Positions 7,659-8,475 of a stretch of 8,475 nt of DNA are shown piece after piece (position 1 is the stretch's first letter; every line of letters begins with the position of its first letter). The notes beneath the pieces are model-generated. The model saw nothing but the letters and a program-made list of their open reading frames with translations, had not been told where the DNA came from and made no database searches. The position numbers and the translations under genes were made by a program. Origin of the DNA: JBDSTZ01 sp039927975 (GTDB lineage Bacteria > Pseudomonadota > Gammaproteobacteria > Burkholderiales > Burkholderiaceae_D); the NCBI GenBank assembly GCA_039927975.1, contig JBDSTZ010000369.1, forward strand, positions 1 through 8,475, written 5' to 3'.

Positions 7659-7675
7659 GGCGTCGACATTGTCAT

Positions 7676-7692
7676 TTGCGAATCGTTAGCAA
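7676..7692. promoter_or_regulatory. Imperfect dyad just upstream of yfaA (operator candidate, Fur-box-like)
   Basis: TTGCGAATCGTTAGCAA has 7-base arms (TTGCGAA / TTAGCAA) that match at 6 of 7 positions around a TCG centre. It lies 18-34 bases before the yfaA start, over the predicted transcription start. The GCGAATCGTT core resembles Fur sites, but the flank fits the 19-bp consensus poorly, so the regulator is uncertain. Confidence 0.3.
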
Positions 7693-7720
7693 TACTACCA
7701 TCTCGGCATTGCACCGGCGA
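7692..7720 (-). promoter_or_regulatory. Candidate promoter of the yfaA operon (extended -10)
   Basis: On the minus strand, TGG-TAGTAT (7700-7692) resembles an extended -10 element (TGn plus 4 of 6 matches to TATAAT). A weak -35 would lie at about 7715-7721, inside the 7715-7732 palindrome. It would place the transcription start near 7685, leaving a leader of under 30 bases. The match is modest and unproven. Confidence 0.3.
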
Positions 7721-7732
7721 AATATTTTGCCG
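7715..7732. promoter_or_regulatory. 18-bp near-perfect palindrome (operator candidate)
   Basis: CGGCGAAATATTTTGCCG pairs at 8 of 9 positions between its two halves, with an AT core inside GC arms. It overlaps the -35 position of the candidate yfaA promoter, where a dimeric repressor would block initiation. It could alternatively serve aqpZ. The cognate regulator cannot be named from the sequence. Confidence 0.45.
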
Positions 7733-7824
7733 AGCTGGTCAGGCCGCTCTGGCGCCGCGAGGGGGCCTCTTCCCTGCGGCCGAATCGCGTCGGAGATCGC
7801 CCGTAGCCGGCGCCTATTGAGGGA

Positions 7825-7854
7825 TTGTCAATTGACACAATTTCATGCTCCAAT
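7825..7854 (+). promoter_or_regulatory. Candidate aqpZ promoter
   Basis: TTGTCA (7825-7830, 5 of 6 to TTGACA) is followed after 18 bases by TCCAAT (7849-7854, 4 of 6 to TATAAT), preceded by TGC, an extended -10 context. This would give a leader of about 90 bases. The alternative TTGACA at 7832-7837 has no -10 at suitable spacing. Confidence 0.3.
7826..7837. promoter_or_regulatory. Perfect 12-bp palindrome upstream of aqpZ
   Basis: TGTCAATTGACA is exactly self-complementary. It overlaps the candidate aqpZ -35 element (7825-7830), so it may be an operator. It lies about 115 bases before the aqpZ start. Confidence 0.35.
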
Positions 7855-7899
7855 GTGCCGTTCGGTGAGCGGGGCGGCAGGCCCGGCCGGCAAAGATCA

Positions 7900-7923
7900 C
7901 GCCCAGCCGCATGACGGCGGGCG
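7900..7923 (+). promoter_or_regulatory. GC-rich hairpin in the aqpZ leader
   Basis: CGCCCAGCCG (7900-7909) can pair with CGGCGGGCG (7915-7923), giving nine GC pairs with one bulged A and a 5-base loop (CATGA). No T-run follows, so it is not an intrinsic terminator. It ends 17 bases before the ribosome binding site and could influence translation or message stability. Confidence 0.35.
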
Positions 7924-7940
7924 CCGACCCATGGAATTCT

Positions 7941-7946
7941 GGAGAA
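7941..7946 (+). promoter_or_regulatory. Ribosome binding site of aqpZ
   Basis: GGAGAA lies with six bases between GGAG and the ATG at 7951. It is the clearest Shine-Dalgarno in the window and fixes the aqpZ start over the out-of-frame ATG at 7931. Confidence 0.8.
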
Positions 7947-7950
7947 CATC

Positions 7951-8475
7951 ATGCAATTATCGAAACGATTGGCGGCGGAAGCGCTGGGGACCTTCTGGCT
8001 GGTGCTTGGCGGCTGCGGCAGCGCCGTACTGGCTGCGAGCTTTCCCGGATTGGGCATCGGCTTTCACGGCGTCTCGCTGGCGTTCGGCCTGACCGTGCTG
8101 ACGATGGCGTTTGCCATCGGCCACATCTCGGGCTGCCACCTGAACCCGGCAGTCACACTGGGGCTGACTTTCGCCGGCCGCTTTCCGGCGCGCGAAGTAC
8201 GCGCTTACTGGTTCGCGCAATTGCTCGGCGCCTGCGTCGGCGCCGCCGTGCTATATGTGATCGCCAGCGGCAAGCCGGGCTTCGAGCTGGGCGGCTTCGC
8301 GGCGAACGGCTACGCCGAGCTCTCGCCCGGCAAGTATTCAGTCCTCTCGGCGCTGGTGTGCGAAGTGGTGATGACCTTCGTCTTCCTGATGGTGATCCTG
8401 GGGTCGACCGACCGGCGCGCGCCGGCCGGCTTCGCGCCGATCGCCATCGGCCTGGCGCTGACCTTGATCCACCTG
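7951..8475 (+). CDS. aqpZ: Aquaporin Z, water channel (3' end cut by window edge)
   Basis: The first 175 codons of an MIP-family water channel, very close to E. coli AqpZ along its visible length. Recognisable segments are LAAEALGTFWLVLGGCGSAV (helix 1), FGLTVLTMAFAIGHISGCHL (helix 2) and the first pore motif N65-P66-A67. The selectivity-filter positions Phe45 and His174 correspond to E. coli Phe43 and His174, which favours water over glycerol. SALVCEVVMTFVFLMVI is helix 4, and FAPIAIGLALTLIHL opens helix 5. The second NPA motif and the filter arginine lie beyond the right edge. The protein sits in the inner membrane as a tetramer (family knowledge). The start is fixed by GGAG at 7941-7944, six bases before the ATG. 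It is transcribed divergently from the yfaA operon, and nothing in the sequence links the two functionally beyond the shared intergenic region. Confidence 0.97.
   Translation, partial: MQLSKRLAAEALGTFWLVLGGCGSAVLAASFPGLGIGFHGVSLAFGLTVLTMAFAIGHISGCHLNPAVTLGLTFAGRFPAREVRAYWFAQLLGACVGAAVLYVIASGKPGFELGGFAANGYAELSPGKYSVLSALVCEVVMTFVFLMVILGSTDRRAPAGFAPIAIGLALTLIHL

Larger units (their letters stand above)
7659..7950. other. Divergent intergenic region between yfaA and aqpZ
   Basis: This 292-bp stretch contains no convincing gene. It must hold the promoters of both the minus-strand yfaA operon and plus-strand aqpZ. AT-rich islands within otherwise GC-rich DNA coincide with three dyad symmetries (7676-7692, 7715-7732, 7826-7837), and a GC-rich hairpin precedes the aqpZ ribosome binding site. 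Reading frames that cross it run out of frame into aqpZ or antisense to it. Confidence 0.8.

Noticed and set aside
7900..7923. Hairpin as an intrinsic terminator
   Set aside because: No T-run follows and it lies upstream of aqpZ, not after a gene. It is better read as a leader structure.
7676..8092. Plus-strand open frame through the intergenic region into aqpZ
   Set aside because: It overlaps aqpZ out of frame. The 5' part covers the regulatory dyads and its translation has no recognisable features.
1..8475. Mobile elements, CRISPR arrays, tRNA or rRNA genes
   Set aside because: I saw no transposase, terminal inverted repeats, spaced direct repeats or RNA-gene signatures. The window is a compact operon plus a housekeeping gene.

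Overview
The window is high-GC, gene-dense DNA with long antisense shadow reading frames and stop/start-overlapping genes. This suggests a proteobacterium. The gene order, and an aquaporin very close to AqpZ, would fit a betaproteobacterium such as the Oxalobacteraceae/Burkholderiales, but that placement is a guess from style and not a measured result.

Layout. Nearly nine tenths of the window (1-7658) is one minus-strand operon, read from right to left: yfaA (DUF2138, 530 aa, complete), yfaT (DUF1175, 222 aa, complete), yfaS (bacterial alpha-2-macroglobulin, 1514 aa, complete) and yfaQ (DUF2300, first 285 codons only, cut by the left edge). All three junctions are stop/start overlaps of 1-4 bases (ATGA or TGATG), so the four genes are almost certainly co-transcribed and translationally coupled. 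This is the gene order of the E. coli yfaA-T-S-Q(-P) cluster and matches the core of the Pseudomonas aeruginosa mag operon. The DUF2135 gene (yfaP/magF) would be expected just beyond the left edge. A 292-bp divergent intergenic region (7659-7950) holds several dyad symmetries. It is followed on the plus strand by aqpZ (aquaporin Z), cut by the right edge after 175 codons.

How the genes may work together. All four operon products carry an N-terminal export or anchor segment, so the system acts in the periplasm or at the inner membrane. YfaS is a large macroglobulin with a bait-like segment followed by a CVEQ thioester motif. Its neighbours are annotated only as DUFs, but both show recognisable enzyme signatures on close reading. 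YfaT has the Cys/His/His layout of NlpC/P60 cysteine peptidases. YfaQ has SxxK, SxG and KTW boxes in the order and spacing of penicillin-binding-protein transpeptidases. The best-known bacterial macroglobulin (YfhM/ECAM type) is paired with PBP1C. The hypothesis here is that this second macroglobulin operon also couples a protease trap to peptidoglycan-acting, or peptidoglycan-sensing, proteins.
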